A DNA stretch of 64,000 nt from an uncultured Bacteroidales bacterium (GCA_947072905.1 CAMTKF010000007.1:1-64000); one strand, 5' to 3'; positions 15,301 through 24,013 are shown, counted from the first letter of the stretch. A program made the numbers and translations. The notes: generated by a model from the sequence alone, not told the origin.

Positions 15301-18300
15301 CGGGCCGACTTATTGCGCACACCTATCAGAAGCACCCTCACGTCGCTCAGCGAGGGATTACCGAGCACCGATATTGTGTTTCGGTCATTATCGGGGTCGC
15401 GGGCGGTGAATACGGAGCCGAAGCCTACCCCGGCCTGCTCATCGCGCTTGGCGGCGTTACGTGCCAGTTTGAGGTCGACAAGGCTCTGCAGGTTGAAGTC
15501 TATATAGTTGTTGGCCGGCCATACCTTGGCACGGTCTGAGGGATTGTCGTAGTAATATCCGTGAGGTGTCAGTGTCAGCGGAATCTCGTATTCGTAATAA
15601 TTGTTCTTTACGTCGGTACCCATGCGCACAAACAGCGACAGGTCGCCCGACTTCAGCTCGGTGAGGTCGCCTATAAGACTCTCGGCATGCACCCACATCT
15701 GCATCCTCTTGTAGTTGCGCAGGTCGTGCTGGGTATTGCGGTACACGGCACGGGCATCGCCGGGGTCGAGCCCGGTTACCTTGAGCGACATCGACTGCTC
15801 GTTGAGCTGCACTATCTGGCTCTGGCCCGAGTCGGCTATACGTGTCACACCCGGTGGCAGCACATAGTTTACGGGTTCGCGTCCGGCATTTTCCTCGATG
15901 TTTACCACCGATATGTCGAGCTGACCCTCGGCCGGAACCTCACCGCGGGTATTTAGATTGAATTTATACGGACGCCACTCACCGCGCACCAGCTCGAATG
16001 TAGCGAAACGCAGGTGTGTGGTCTTCTTGAAGCCGGTGAGGAACATGCGGGCGAAGCGTATGGTGGAGAAGTCCTTTATGGAGCCAACTATACGTTCGTA
16101 ATCATTCAGAGGTATCTTGAACTGATACCATTCTACGGTGAGGTCAGAGTCGTTGCGGGTGTGCTGCACGCTCACCTGCTTGTCGGTGATATAGTTCTTG
16201 CCCACCACAAGGTCTTCGGGGCGTATTGATATCTTGTACTGGAAATAACGCTCGTACTCGTTGAGGGTATTGTCCTGGTTTATGTCTTCCACATCGGGAG
16301 TGGCACGCGAGGTCTGATACAGAGGGTCGTCGGCCTCATCGGGCGAGAGCGAGTTGCCTTCCACACCGTTGTAGCGCTTGTAGCGGGCAAGGATGCCAAG
16401 GCGTTCCTCGTCGTAGTCGTATCCGCGGTAGAAGTGATAGTTGTCGCCCGCGGGGTCATTGAGCGGAGAGAATTTGTCGGCTTCCATTTTGGCCAGGGCC
16501 TCGCCGCTGAGCTTGCCCCTGAGCTTATCGAGATACTGCGAGTACGACGGGAAACGATACTCGTCGGCATTGGGCAGACCGTCCAGACCCACGTCCTGTG
16601 CAAGACGCGCGTTGGTGGCATTGTCAAATGAGTATGTGAGCGAGTTCTGCGAGCTTACACGTCCCCAAACCGTCTCTTGCAGATACTGGTCATTGCCGTC
16701 GACCGGTATACCGTTTTCGTAACTTTTGAGGCCGTCCTTGAGAATATCCTCTGAGAGTTCGCCGAAATTCAGGTAAAGGTCGCCGCCCTCGTAGTTGGGG
16801 TTGTTGGGGTCGAGGAAGGGATTGAGCAGCCAGAACTGCACGTATTCGATGTTTGACTGTTCAAAGTTGGTATTATCCATCTTGCGCATGATACCGCCCC
16901 AGCGCTTTTCGGGCGTAAGGAGGTTGCCGTCAGAGTCTATACCGTCGGCATCGAGGTTGTAGGGGCCGCGCTCGGTGGGATAGAACGAAAGGTTGAGGGT
17001 CTGTATATAGTTGCTCTCACCGTATTTCAGATCGCGGCCGGGGAAAATTTCGGCAGAAGTAACCTCGCGCACGTACGGGTTTGACAGCTGGTCGAGGTCG
17101 CTTTTGATGTAGCCAGGGGCAAGCGATGAATTGCGGGATGTGAACATACGGTCGATATAGTACCAGTTGAGCAGGGCGCGGTTTTTGCCGTAGTCCACAT
17201 TGTTGCTCAGAGCTGCTTCGGGGAAAAGCGCGTCCTTTGAGCCGTCGTACGGAGTGGATGCAAGAAACCATGCGTAGGGCGAGCGCAGGTCTATGCCGGT
17301 CTGTGTGGACTCGAAGTCGTCCACATAACTCGAACCCTTGTTTGAGCCGCTCTTCTGCTGATGTGGCAGCAGCTTGGCGTATTCTGCCGTAAGGCTCAGG
17401 TGCGAGGGCTGTGTGGCCGTGACGGTCGGTATCTTATTGAGCAGATTGGTGAGCCACATGAAGTCTTTGTTATAGCTCAGATTGAAGCCCAGCATGGTGT
17501 TGTTGACTATTTCATCGCCTATATTCACCTTCTCGGTCAAGGATTTCTCTGAGAAATGCAGTACCGTGGCTCCAAGGTTGAAGTCTTTGTTGAATTGATA
17601 CTGCATGTCGAGTCCGAGCAGACTCTTGCGTTGCATTGAGAACAGCGATTGGTTTTCGAGCGTTACCGACACACTCTGGCCCGAGTCGATGATAGACTGG
17701 TTGGTAATGGTGACTATACCCATGGCATAGTCTACGGTATAGTCTGAGTTTTCGGTGAGCTGTACGCCGCCGGCCATCACTATGACCGATCCGCGAGGCA
17801 CGTTCATGGCGTTAAGGCGTATCTGTGAGCCGGCCGACGCCTGGTATTCGCCTGTGAGTATGAACTTGTTCTTGTCGGCAAACTGACGCGCCACCGTGAG
17901 TGTGGAGTCGTACAGTTCCTCGTACACGTAGTTATCGGCCAGCACGTCGTTGTTGATTTTGGCGCGCAAGTGCTTGCCGAAGGGTTCAACTACAGGGAAT
18001 ATCACCTTGCCCTGTGCCGGCAGTATGGTATAGCCGTCGATGAAGTCGAAGAAGCCGTCGGGATTGCTCTCCTGATTGGAGTCGATGCGGTCGAGGTTCA
18101 TCACCTGCAGCAGCGACTGGTTGTTCAGCCCCGGCACGGGCAGGTAGTTGATCTGTGTGCCGGTGGTGTCGCTCAGATACTTGATATTGAGCTTGAAATT
18201 GCTTTTCTGAATCTGATATCCGCCCAGAGGATATACGTTTTTCATCATGAGGTCCCACATAGGCTCGGAGGTAGATGCCGTGGTTGATTTGAGCATCTTC

Positions 18301-19865
18301 ACATATAGCGACTGGTCGGTGGTGGGGATGTCCGACGAAAATTCACCCACCTGATACACCTGGCCGCGGTATGTGTATTCAAAAGCCACACCGAGCACTT
18401 CGTCGGCATTGAGAGCCGATTTTATAGAGATATAACCCAGGGTGGAGTTGAGGGTATATTCAGAAGAATTGAGCAGACGTGCGCTCTCCACTTTCTCAAA
18501 TGATGTACCGCCTATGATTCCGTAGGTTTGCAGCGGCTCAAGGGCCTGAGTCACGGTATTTATATTTCGCGCTCCGGGGTAATCGTTCTTGATGACTGTC
18601 AACAGGTTGTTTGAGCTGTTAGACGGATTGGCCTGGGCGGGGTTTGGCTGCCAGTAGTCGCTCGAAAGCACCCGGTTTTCACCAAGGTCCTGCCATGCCA
18701 CTATGTTGCGCGACTGCTCGTAGTTGCCACGCTTGTTGGTGACCCATACCTCTATGCGGGTAATGCTCACGCCCGAACTTACAAAGGGGAGCTTTGAGGC
18801 GAAGGTATCGTAGTTGTCGCGGAAGTACTGCGCCAGGAAATAGTGGCGGTTCTGGTCATATTGGTCGGCATTTACAGTGAAGGTGGTGGTCTGCACGCCG
18901 CCCTTGGTATTCACGGTCTTCGACTCTGAGTTCTGCTGCGATACGAGTCCGGTGACGGTAAGTTTGCCAAACTGCAGCTTGGCCTTAACGCCAAACAGAG
19001 CCGTGGATCCGCGTATGAGCGACGATCCGGTGGTCATAGACACATTACCGGCCTCGATATTCTTCACAATATCATCTTCCTCGCCTTCGTATGCCAGCTT
19101 AAGGTTCTGGGAGTCGAAAGCGAAGGTAGCATCGGTGTTATACGTCATATTGAATTTCAAGCGATTACCTACGCTTGCACCTACTGTGGCCTGAATCTTT
19201 TGGTCGAAGTCGAAAAATGTCTTGCGGCGCGAGTTAACCGACAGCGAGGGGTTATCGGTGAAATTGCTCTTGATACCCATGTTAACCTGCACCGAACCCT
19301 GGGTCTTGAGCTGCACACCGCCGGGGCCGAAAATCTTTTCGAGCGGTCCCAGCGCGAAATTCATATCAAATATATTGAACGGCTGTTTTTCAGTCTTCTC
19401 AATCACCAGACCCATGTTGCGGTCGCGGTAATACTGCTGCATCGAGCGGCGCAACTGCCAGTCGTTGTACTGCTGTGCCGTGAGCAGGAAAGGCGTGGCA
19501 ATATCCACGTCGCCCAGCTTGGTGCGCACTACGTAGCAACCGGTTGCGGGGTCAAACTCGGCCTCGGTCTTGATATTTGACGGAGTGGCCAGATCATAGC
19601 CCAGTTCATCGCGCATGAGGTCTTCATAGCTCTGCGGCACGGTCTGCTGCACCGGAAAGGGCATCATCGCCGAATCGGCAAGATTGACAAGCGGATTGCC
19701 TGGATATCCGGCCGGGGGCGGAGGTGTGATCTGTGGAGTGTAGTATTGAGCCGAAGTCAGTAGAGGCAACACAAATACCATACCCACGGTCACCGCCAGG
19801 ACAACCGCGCGTAATATTTTGAGGTATAGTGGAGTATGAAGTCTTGTGACGTTCGGTTTAATCAT
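12387..19865 (-). CDS. sprA: SprA, outer-membrane translocon of the type IX secretion system
   Basis: At 2492 residues this is the expected size of SprA/Sov, the giant beta-barrel through which T9SS cargo leaves the cell. The N-terminus has a membrane-targeting segment (LRAVVLAVTVGMVFVLPLL) and a Pro-rich stretch; long repeats of beta-strand sequence follow, with SprA-typical stretches such as DDFESTQTGIDLRSPYAW and VWVNELKVTDFNESGGWAAKA, and the end YGLSMNLSLAR is a barrel-type C-terminus. The start overlaps the ruvA stop (ATGA). The ruvA-sprA pairing is common in Bacteroidetes. The CTD protein at 6202 is a candidate cargo. Confidence 0.95.
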   Translation of the reverse strand: MIKPNVTRLHTPLYLKILRAVVLAVTVGMVFVLPLLTSAQYYTPQITPPPPAGYPGNPLVNLADSAMMPFPVQQTVPQSYEDLMRDELGYDLATPSNIKTEAEFDPATGCYVVRTKLGDVDIATPFLLTAQQYNDWQLRRSMQQYYRDRNMGLVIEKTEKQPFNIFDMNFALGPLEKIFGPGGVQLKTQGSVQVNMGIKSNFTDNPSLSVNSRRKTFFDFDQKIQATVGASVGNRLKFNMTYNTDATFAFDSQNLKLAYEGEEDDIVKNIEAGNVSMTTGSSLIRGSTALFGVKAKLQFGKLTVTGLVSQQNSESKTVNTKGGVQTTTFTVNADQYDQNRHYFLAQYFRDNYDTFASKLPFVSSGVSITRIEVWVTNKRGNYEQSRNIVAWQDLGENRVLSSDYWQPNPAQANPSNSSNNLLTVIKNDYPGARNINTVTQALEPLQTYGIIGGTSFEKVESARLLNSSEYTLNSTLGYISIKSALNADEVLGVAFEYTYRGQVYQVGEFSSDIPTTDQSLYVKMLKSTTASTSEPMWDLMMKNVYPLGGYQIQKSNFKLNIKYLSDTTGTQINYLPVPGLNNQSLLQVMNLDRIDSNQESNPDGFFDFIDGYTILPAQGKVIFPVVEPFGKHLRAKINNDVLADNYVYEELYDSTLTVARQFADKNKFILTGEYQASAGSQIRLNAMNVPRGSVIVMAGGVQLTENSDYTVDYAMGIVTITNQSIIDSGQSVSVTLENQSLFSMQRKSLLGLDMQYQFNKDFNLGATVLHFSEKSLTEKVNIGDEIVNNTMLGFNLSYNKDFMWLTNLLNKIPTVTATQPSHLSLTAEYAKLLPHQQKSGSNKGSSYVDDFESTQTGIDLRSPYAWFLASTPYDGSKDALFPEAALSNNVDYGKNRALLNWYYIDRMFTSRNSSLAPGYIKSDLDQLSNPYVREVTSAEIFPGRDLKYGESNYIQTLNLSFYPTERGPYNLDADGIDSDGNLLTPEKRWGGIMRKMDNTNFEQSNIEYVQFWLLNPFLDPNNPNYEGGDLYLNFGELSEDILKDGLKSYENGIPVDGNDQYLQETVWGRVSSQNSLTYSFDNATNARLAQDVGLDGLPNADEYRFPSYSQYLDKLRGKLSGEALAKMEADKFSPLNDPAGDNYHFYRGYDYDEERLGILARYKRYNGVEGNSLSPDEADDPLYQTSRATPDVEDINQDNTLNEYERYFQYKISIRPEDLVVGKNYITDKQVSVQHTRNDSDLTVEWYQFKIPLNDYERIVGSIKDFSTIRFARMFLTGFKKTTHLRFATFELVRGEWRPYKFNLNTRGEVPAEGQLDISVVNIEENAGREPVNYVLPPGVTRIADSGQSQIVQLNEQSMSLKVTGLDPGDARAVYRNTQHDLRNYKRMQMWVHAESLIGDLTELKSGDLSLFVRMGTDVKNNYYEYEIPLTLTPHGYYYDNPSDRAKVWPANNYIDFNLQSLVDLKLARNAAKRDEQAGVGFGSVFTARDPDNDRNTISVLGNPSLSDVRVLLIGVRNKSARAKNGVVWVNELKVTDFNESGGWAAKANATLNLSDVATLNLGGHIETSGFGGVDQSLNERRLDDYHQYNVAVQADLGRFFPAGAKLKAPIYYSMSKEKTTPKYNPLDQDVEMKDALDICETQAEKDSINAYAVDRTTIQNFSISGLKFDVRSKNPMPWDPANFTVNFSFTKQSKTNPTTEYENTNDYRGSLAYNYSPYIKPFKPFKFIKSKNKNLRFIKDWELQWLPNSISFLTNMSRYYYEQQVRSEVDVMFQLPVSVSKNFLWDRQLSLTWNITKSLNLSFNSNTSARIEETMGAVNKRLFPDKYKEWKDTVWQSILSMGTPWSYNQSFTGQYKAPFSRIPVLDFLTGNVTYNATYRWDRGATIDGVQMGNSIANQSAWNMDGRINFESFYNKIPVLKEVTKRFANTRRTAAQQNRKPKKFERSYKLPTDSTQLIIKHNLRNKKVKITATDKNNVSVPIQSKVVDINSVEILTKGDKTLKFTIVENLDQKKNIWTEIGQYSLRLAASPRSVSVRYRNTRTLNLPLYAPSIGNVFGQSLSYGPMAPGLGFAFGFEGEGFMQKALDRGWLITDDGQTSPAIFSRTRELNIEANLEIAKGLKVQLTFNRTDNRSSSTQFMYEGMPTSYSGSFTMTSCAIASAFGSGSADNGYANGAFNKFISNIPEVRRRVEAQYAGTKYPTTGFMADRPQAGMTFDPEVGTVSETSGDVLIPAFVAAYTGKNPGKQWLTPFPSFSAVLPNWRVTYDGLLNLGNMRNIFKTFTLSHAYQCTYSVGSYSSYLNWIAVDGDRGFTLDELSGNPVPSSPFNISSVTLTERFAPLIGVNFTLKNELQFNAEYRDQRTLTLNSSAAQVVEASTRGIKFGMGYKIVGFNTVLKMRGSQQGISNDLTLNAEVGINRTQALIRKIEGAYTQPTSGANGFNINFTASYILSKRVTLSAYFDHQVNTPIVTTSSYPTTNTSYGLSMNLSLAR

Positions 19866-20452
19866 TTAATAACAGCCATCGCTTTTTTGACGGCGGCCTC
19901 GATGGTGAGCGCGGGATTCTCGTCAAAAAGCTTCTGCAAAGCTTTCTGCGATGCCTGACGCTGGAATCCGAGGATGACCAGTGCTTCGAGCGCTTCTTCA
20001 AAGGCCGAAGACATAAGCGGCGATGACTTCTCTAATAACGTATTGGGGTCGGCTTTTATTTTATCCTTGAGGTCAACAATTATACGTTCTGCGGTCTTGG
20101 CACCTATACCTTTAACACTTTTTAGGCGTTTGGTATCGCCCGAGGCTATCACAGTGCGCAAATCTGATGCCGGAATTGATGACAATATCATTCTTGCCGA
20201 CCCTGCTCCAACGCCCGACACTCCTATAAGGGCGCGGAAGAGTTCGCGCTCCTCGGCGTCGATAAATCCATATAGCACCCAGGCGTCTTCTCTTATCGCC
20301 TCATGCACCAGCAGGCGTGCCTCGGTGGCATTTTCGAGTTTGCTGAAAGTGGGCAGGGTGATATTGAGCAGAAAACCCACACCCGAAGCGGTTTCGATGA
20401 CAACGGCGGCCGGATTGATATCGCTTATCGTTCCTTTTATTGACTCTATCAT
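19862..20452 (-). CDS. ruvA: Holliday junction branch-migration protein RuvA
   Basis: The 196-residue protein is full length for RuvA. It starts MIESIKGTISDINPAAVVIETASGVGF (OB-fold domain I), has a helix-hairpin-helix domain II with LIGVSGVGAGSARMIL and LKSVKGIGAKTAERIIVDLKDK, and a C-terminal domain III with EALEALVILGFQRQASQKAL that contacts RuvB. RuvA tetramers bind four-way junctions and load the RuvB helicase during recombinational repair. The gene overlaps sprA by four bases, which suggests translational coupling of two unrelated functions. Confidence 0.97.
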   Translation of the reverse strand: MIESIKGTISDINPAAVVIETASGVGFLLNITLPTFSKLENATEARLLVHEAIREDAWVLYGFIDAEERELFRALIGVSGVGAGSARMILSSIPASDLRTVIASGDTKRLKSVKGIGAKTAERIIVDLKDKIKADPNTLLEKSSPLMSSAFEEALEALVILGFQRQASQKALQKLFDENPALTIEAAVKKAMAVIK

Positions 20453-20458
20453 AATGCG

Positions 20459-21295
20459 TCAACTCTCTGAGTGATATTCCACCAGTCCGGGCATGGAATT
20501 GGGAATAATTTTGGCAATCTTGGCTCCAAAATCCTCGGCTGCACGCTCAAGCACACTCTGGAATGAAACCGCGGTCGACCCTACGAAGCACAGCGGATTG
20601 TTCTTGTAGTCGTAAGCCTTGATATTGCGGTTAAAGAAACTCATGAAACCGTCGTACACAAGCTTGTATACGTATGGATTTGAGAGATTGTCGGCCAGGA
20701 ACGGGGCAAAACGGGCCAGCGAGCGCGAGGGTAAGGAATTGGTATATACCTCGTCCATCAGTATGTTCTGGTTGACGTTGAAAGCCGCCAGAAACTGTGT
20801 CTTGATATCAGCCGGAGCTATACCTTTGAGCACATCGGCGATGAGACGTTTGCCCATATAAGCGCTCGAGCCTTCGTCGCCGAGAATGAATCCCAGCGGC
20901 GGCACGTTCTTCACAATTTCCTCGCCGTCGTAATAGCATGAGTTTGAACCGGTGCCTATGATGCAGGCCAATCCGGGCTTGCGCACCAGCAGACCGCGTG
21001 CAGCACCCAGCAAGTCGCTCTCTACAGTAACCGGAGTGCGGAACTGTGCCACCAGCGACGACTCCATGATTTTGTTTTTCTCCTTGTTGGCGCATCCGGC
21101 GCCATAGAAATAAACATGGTCGCAACGACGGCGGAAAAATGCTTCGGGTAGTTCGAGACGTATACTGTGCGACAATTCGCGACGGGTCTGGAAGTACGGA
21201 TTCAGATCGGTGGTGAACGCGTGTTCCACCACTTCCTTACCGTCGACGATAGTCCATTCAGTACGAGTGCTGCTGCTCTCTGCTATTACTTTCAT
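20459..21295 (-). CDS. N-acetylglucosamine-kinase-like BadF/BadG-family ATPase
   Basis: The 278-residue protein belongs to the ASKHA sugar-kinase fold. It opens MKVIAESSSTRTEW, a phosphate-1 motif with Ser/Thr in place of the usual DGGGTKT, has ACIIGTGSNSCYYDGE (phosphate-2 loop), GFILGDEGSSAYMGK (a signature of GlcNAc kinases) and a C-terminal CFVGSTAVSF adenosine region. It likely phosphorylates an amino sugar such as GlcNAc recovered from cell wall or host glycans. It sits 6 bp upstream of ruvA in the same operon. The atypical first motif lowers certainty about the substrate. Confidence 0.8.
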   Translation of the reverse strand: MKVIAESSSTRTEWTIVDGKEVVEHAFTTDLNPYFQTRRELSHSIRLELPEAFFRRRCDHVYFYGAGCANKEKNKIMESSLVAQFRTPVTVESDLLGAARGLLVRKPGLACIIGTGSNSCYYDGEEIVKNVPPLGFILGDEGSSAYMGKRLIADVLKGIAPADIKTQFLAAFNVNQNILMDEVYTNSLPSRSLARFAPFLADNLSNPYVYKLVYDGFMSFFNRNIKAYDYKNNPLCFVGSTAVSFQSVLERAAEDFGAKIAKIIPNSMPGLVEYHSES

Positions 21296-21301
21296 GATTG
21301 T

Positions 21302-22036
21302 TTATATTAGTTCATTTCCGATCTTGCCATCGAGAGCCGCGCGATGACGCAGATAATCTTTTGATGCAAGATAGCGGTTGATTGACTCAAGGTGCGAGCT
21401 GCGGTGAAGGTCGGTGCCCACATAGTCCACCATGCCCTTCTCAATCAGATATTCGGCAAAACGCTTCTCATCGCGGCCATAGTGTCCGGCCAGACTCAGA
21501 ATATTGATTTGGAATGCTGTACCGGCGTTGTGTATCGTGGTATATCGGTCTTTTTTGCCGTAATAATATGAATAGCGCTCGGGATGCACGAGTATGGGAC
21601 GATAGCCCTTGACCTGAAGGTCAAACAGCACCTGATCGAGATTCCAAGGTTCAAGCATGAATGAGTTCTCAACAAGAAGTCGGTTGCCCGGGAGCACCAT
21701 CAGCTTATCTTCCTTGAAGTTCTGCATGAAAAGGTCGTCAATACGATTCTCCGCCGAATGACCCAGTACAATGGAATTGCCTCTGCGGTTTAATTCGGCC
21801 TGCAGATCATCGAGTGCCTTATCAGCGATTTCTTTTGTATTGGGAAACACCTGATCGGTAACATGCGGCGATGCGAAAATGCGTTCAATACCCATTTCCT
21901 GCATACCTTCAATCAAAGCCACAGATATCTCGATATCTGGCGAACCGTCGTCGATACCTGGCAGTATATGGCAATGTATGTCGGTCTTGAAAAATAATTT
22001 TTCGGGTGTTGACCTACGAGAAAAAAAATTAAACAT
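21302..22036 (-). CDS. PHP-domain tyrosine phosphatase, CpsB/CapC family
   Basis: The 244-residue protein starts after a short Arg-rich leader with DIHCHILPGIDDGSPD (residues 19-34), the first metal-binding motif of PHP-type phosphatases. Further metal ligands are seen at ASPHVTDQVFPNT, HPERYSYYYGK and YVGTDLHRSSH. Members (CpsB, YwqE) dephosphorylate bacterial tyrosine kinases that control capsule and exopolysaccharide export. A matching Wzc-like kinase is not in the window, though a sugar transferase lies at 39499. It is the first gene of the operon that runs through ruvA to sprA. Confidence 0.88.
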   Translation of the reverse strand: MFNFFSRRSTPEKLFFKTDIHCHILPGIDDGSPDIEISVALIEGMQEMGIERIFASPHVTDQVFPNTKEIADKALDDLQAELNRRGNSIVLGHSAENRIDDLFMQNFKEDKLMVLPGNRLLVENSFMLEPWNLDQVLFDLQVKGYRPILVHPERYSYYYGKKDRYTTIHNAGTAFQINILSLAGHYGRDEKRFAEYLIEKGMVDYVGTDLHRSSHLESINRYLASKDYLRHRAALDGKIGNELI

Positions 22037-22065
22037 CGAATAATAATCTTATTGGAATGCGAATG

Positions 22066-22073
22066 CAAAGTTA
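22066..22073 (-). promoter_or_regulatory. -7 promoter element of the phosphatase-ruvA-sprA operon
   Basis: On the minus strand TAACTTTG matches TAnnTTTG, with TTG about 21 bp upstream; it lies about 30 bp before the ATG at 22036. Confidence 0.6.
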
Positions 22074-22165
22074 CAAAAAATAGAGCCACTTTTACAATTT
22101 TTAGGCTCATAAGTAAGTCATGAAAATTATTACGCTGATATAAAATATGCTTGCTTTACATCCTT

Positions 22166-22262
22166 GCCGCAGTTTTTGCGGCGCATTTTACTCTCATCTT
22201 CAGTCGTGTAGTATACTACACTCTCTCATCTTCGAGCAAAATTCTCTCGAAAAAACTTTCGC
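22166..22262. repeat. Hairpin-family copy A with a flanking stem-loop
   Basis: Read on the minus strand the core (22195-22234) is GATGAGAGAG, stem TGTAG, loop TATA, stem CTACA, then CGACTGAAGATG. Next to it stands a small perfect stem GCCGC/GCGGC (22166-22182). It lies between the phosphatase promoter and the inverted-repeat element at 22273. It has no reading frame of note. Confidence 0.6.
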
Positions 22263-22272
22263 CAATGATATA

Positions 22273-22620
22273 AGAGCTTGTTTAATAACAAATGTTAACG
22301 ACAGGGCAGTCAGTAGTTGAGCGATTTTGTCGTGAGGATGAGGGAGTTTGCTTGCTGCAAACGACCGAAGACAAGCGGCATAAGCGCCAACTACTGACTG
22401 TGCGGCCCGGTAATCTTAACTTTTGTATAATCATGTTTAGTTTTATTTTAATTTTATCACTGTATGAGCTTCATGTGAAAGTTACTTTTGCATCTCATCT
22501 TTTGGGCGTCTTATACGCTTTGTCTCAGTCGTGTACATCAAGTACACTCCCTCAACGCAGCGTTTAATCCGCTCCAAAATATGAGACCCTGTCATTCACA
22601 TTTGTTGTTAAACAAGCTCT
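22273..22620. mobile_element. 348-bp non-coding element with terminal inverted repeats, holding two hairpin-family copies
   Basis: The left end AGAGCTTGTTTAATAACAAA and the right end, reversed, AGAGCTTGTTTAACAACAAA agree closely, and similarity reaches about 34 bp in from each end. Inside are a long stem-loop at 22304-22408 (13-bp perfect arms CAGTCAGTAGTTG/CAACTACTGACTG) with hairpin copy B (22334-22372), and copy C in opposite orientation (22522-22556). The largest frame (22292-22567) has no recognisable domain. The layout is that of a MITE or a decayed insertion sequence; no clear target duplication is seen. Confidence 0.6.
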
Positions 22621-22696
22621 AAAATAATTATCCTGACTTACTTAAAAGAAAAACAATTATCATTGGCAAAATGTCTTTATATAAGGAGGACGTAAT

Positions 22697-23749
22697 ATGC
22701 ACAAATACGATTTCAAAAAGCTGTTTTGCGAGGTATTTCCCACTTCTGAGGAATGGACACGCTGGTTTTTCGACTCTGTGGTAGACGAAAACGATCTGCT
22801 CGGCATCGAAAGCGAGGGCCGCACGGTATCGGCCCTTATGATTAATTCATACCCCTTCGTATATCAGGGCACTACCCTGCCGTCGTCGTATATCTCGTGC
22901 GTGGCCACCACCCGCAGTCAGCGCGGGCGCGGATTTATGAGCGAGCTGATGCACAGCGCATTGCTTGCCTCGGCCGAACGCGGCGATGCCTTCGCCACCC
23001 TTATCCCGGCAAGCCGGCGCCTGTACTTTTTCTATGACAAATTCGGATTCTCCACAGTATTCTACATAGACGAGAAACGGTATACCTCGCTCCACACCTT
23101 TGCCGCGCATGACGGCTATAGCGAAGTGGAGCCGGACTACTCCATGTTTCACCGGCTTGAGATGCGCCGTGCATGCGGTATTGTGCACGACGAGCTGCGC
23201 TACTCGCAGATTGTGACCGACCTGCAGATAGACAAAGGCATCATAGCCGCCGTGAGCGACGGTGCAGGCAACGAAGCCATGGCTTTTGCGGAGGTTGGCA
23301 GCGAGATACATGTGCTCGACCTGCCGGCTTCATCGCCCGAAGCCGAAGAAGCAGTATTGGGCGTATTGCGCGCCAAAGCCGGCGAAAAGCCTGTGATAGT
23401 AATGGGGCATCCGGCTCAGGTGGCATCGGTTGATACATACGGCGGTGCCAAACTGCGTTCACGCGCCATGCTGCGTATCATCAACGTGGAAAAAGTACTG
23501 TCGGCCCTGTCCGGGGCTAATCCCGAAATCAAGAATGTCATACGCATACACGACCCCATAATTACAGATAACAATGCGACATTTGAACTGCACGGCGGCA
23601 CATGCAGGCGCATTGACCCCGACGGCCGCCACATCGACCTTGACGTAAGCATCGACGTACTGGCCCGAGTGCTGTTCTCCGCACCCTCGGTAGGCGACAT
23701 ATTCGGCATTGCCACCCGCCGCCCCTTCATGTCGCTGATGCTTGATTAA
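22697..23749 (+). CDS. Eis-like GNAT-family N-acetyltransferase
   Basis: The protein has 350 residues, fitting the two-domain Eis/YkkB-like acetyltransferases. The N-terminal GNAT half contains ISCVATTRSQRGRGFMSELM (acetyl-CoA loop RxxGRG) and ASRRLYFFYDKFGF; the C-terminal half resembles the sterol-carrier-like domain and ends FGIATRRPFMSLM. Substrate is unknown; family members acetylate amines, including aminoglycosides in some species. It is preceded by AAGGAGG (22683-22689), seven bases before the ATG, a strong Shine-Dalgarno that is rare in this phylum. It is flanked by repeats on both sides. Confidence 0.85.
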   Translation: MHKYDFKKLFCEVFPTSEEWTRWFFDSVVDENDLLGIESEGRTVSALMINSYPFVYQGTTLPSSYISCVATTRSQRGRGFMSELMHSALLASAERGDAFATLIPASRRLYFFYDKFGFSTVFYIDEKRYTSLHTFAAHDGYSEVEPDYSMFHRLEMRRACGIVHDELRYSQIVTDLQIDKGIIAAVSDGAGNEAMAFAEVGSEIHVLDLPASSPEAEEAVLGVLRAKAGEKPVIVMGHPAQVASVDTYGGAKLRSRAMLRIINVEKVLSALSGANPEIKNVIRIHDPIITDNNATFELHGGTCRRIDPDGRHIDLDVSIDVLARVLFSAPSVGDIFGIATRRPFMSLMLD

Positions 23750-23780
23750 TTTCCAACTATATGCGGTGTGAGTTGTTATA

Positions 23781-23985
23781 AGAGTGTATTTACTTTTAAC
23801 TCGCGTTAAGGCTGTGAGAATTTTTTAAATGATTTTCGCAAGTTGAAGATGGAGCATAGCGAGCTATGCAACTGATGAAACTTGGCGGAAAGCATCAAAA
23901 AAGGCCCGGGATTAATGCGAAACTCTTGAAATAAATACATTCTTTATTTAAAACTTAAATCGTGTGTTAAAAGTAAACACACTCT
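23781..23985. mobile_element. 205-bp MITE-like element with 20-bp terminal inverted repeats, holding hairpin copy D
   Basis: The ends AGAGTGTATTTACTTTTAAC and, reversed, AGAGTGTGTTTACTTTTAAC differ at one base. Further in, arms such as CTCGCGTTAA / TTCGCATTAA and TTTTCGC-AAGTT / CTTTCCGCCAAGTT continue the pairing towards the central core (23845-23879): GAAGATGGAG, stem CATAGC, GA loop, GCTATG, CAACTGATGAA. The whole element can fold as one long imperfect hairpin. It has no coding sequence. Confidence 0.65.
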
Positions 23986-24013
23986 AAGTATATAACGTAA
24001 AAACTAAACGATT

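Noticed and set aside
22292-22567. 91-aa ORF inside the 22273-22620 element
   Set aside because: It crosses both hairpins and has no recognisable domain; more likely chance in a non-coding element.
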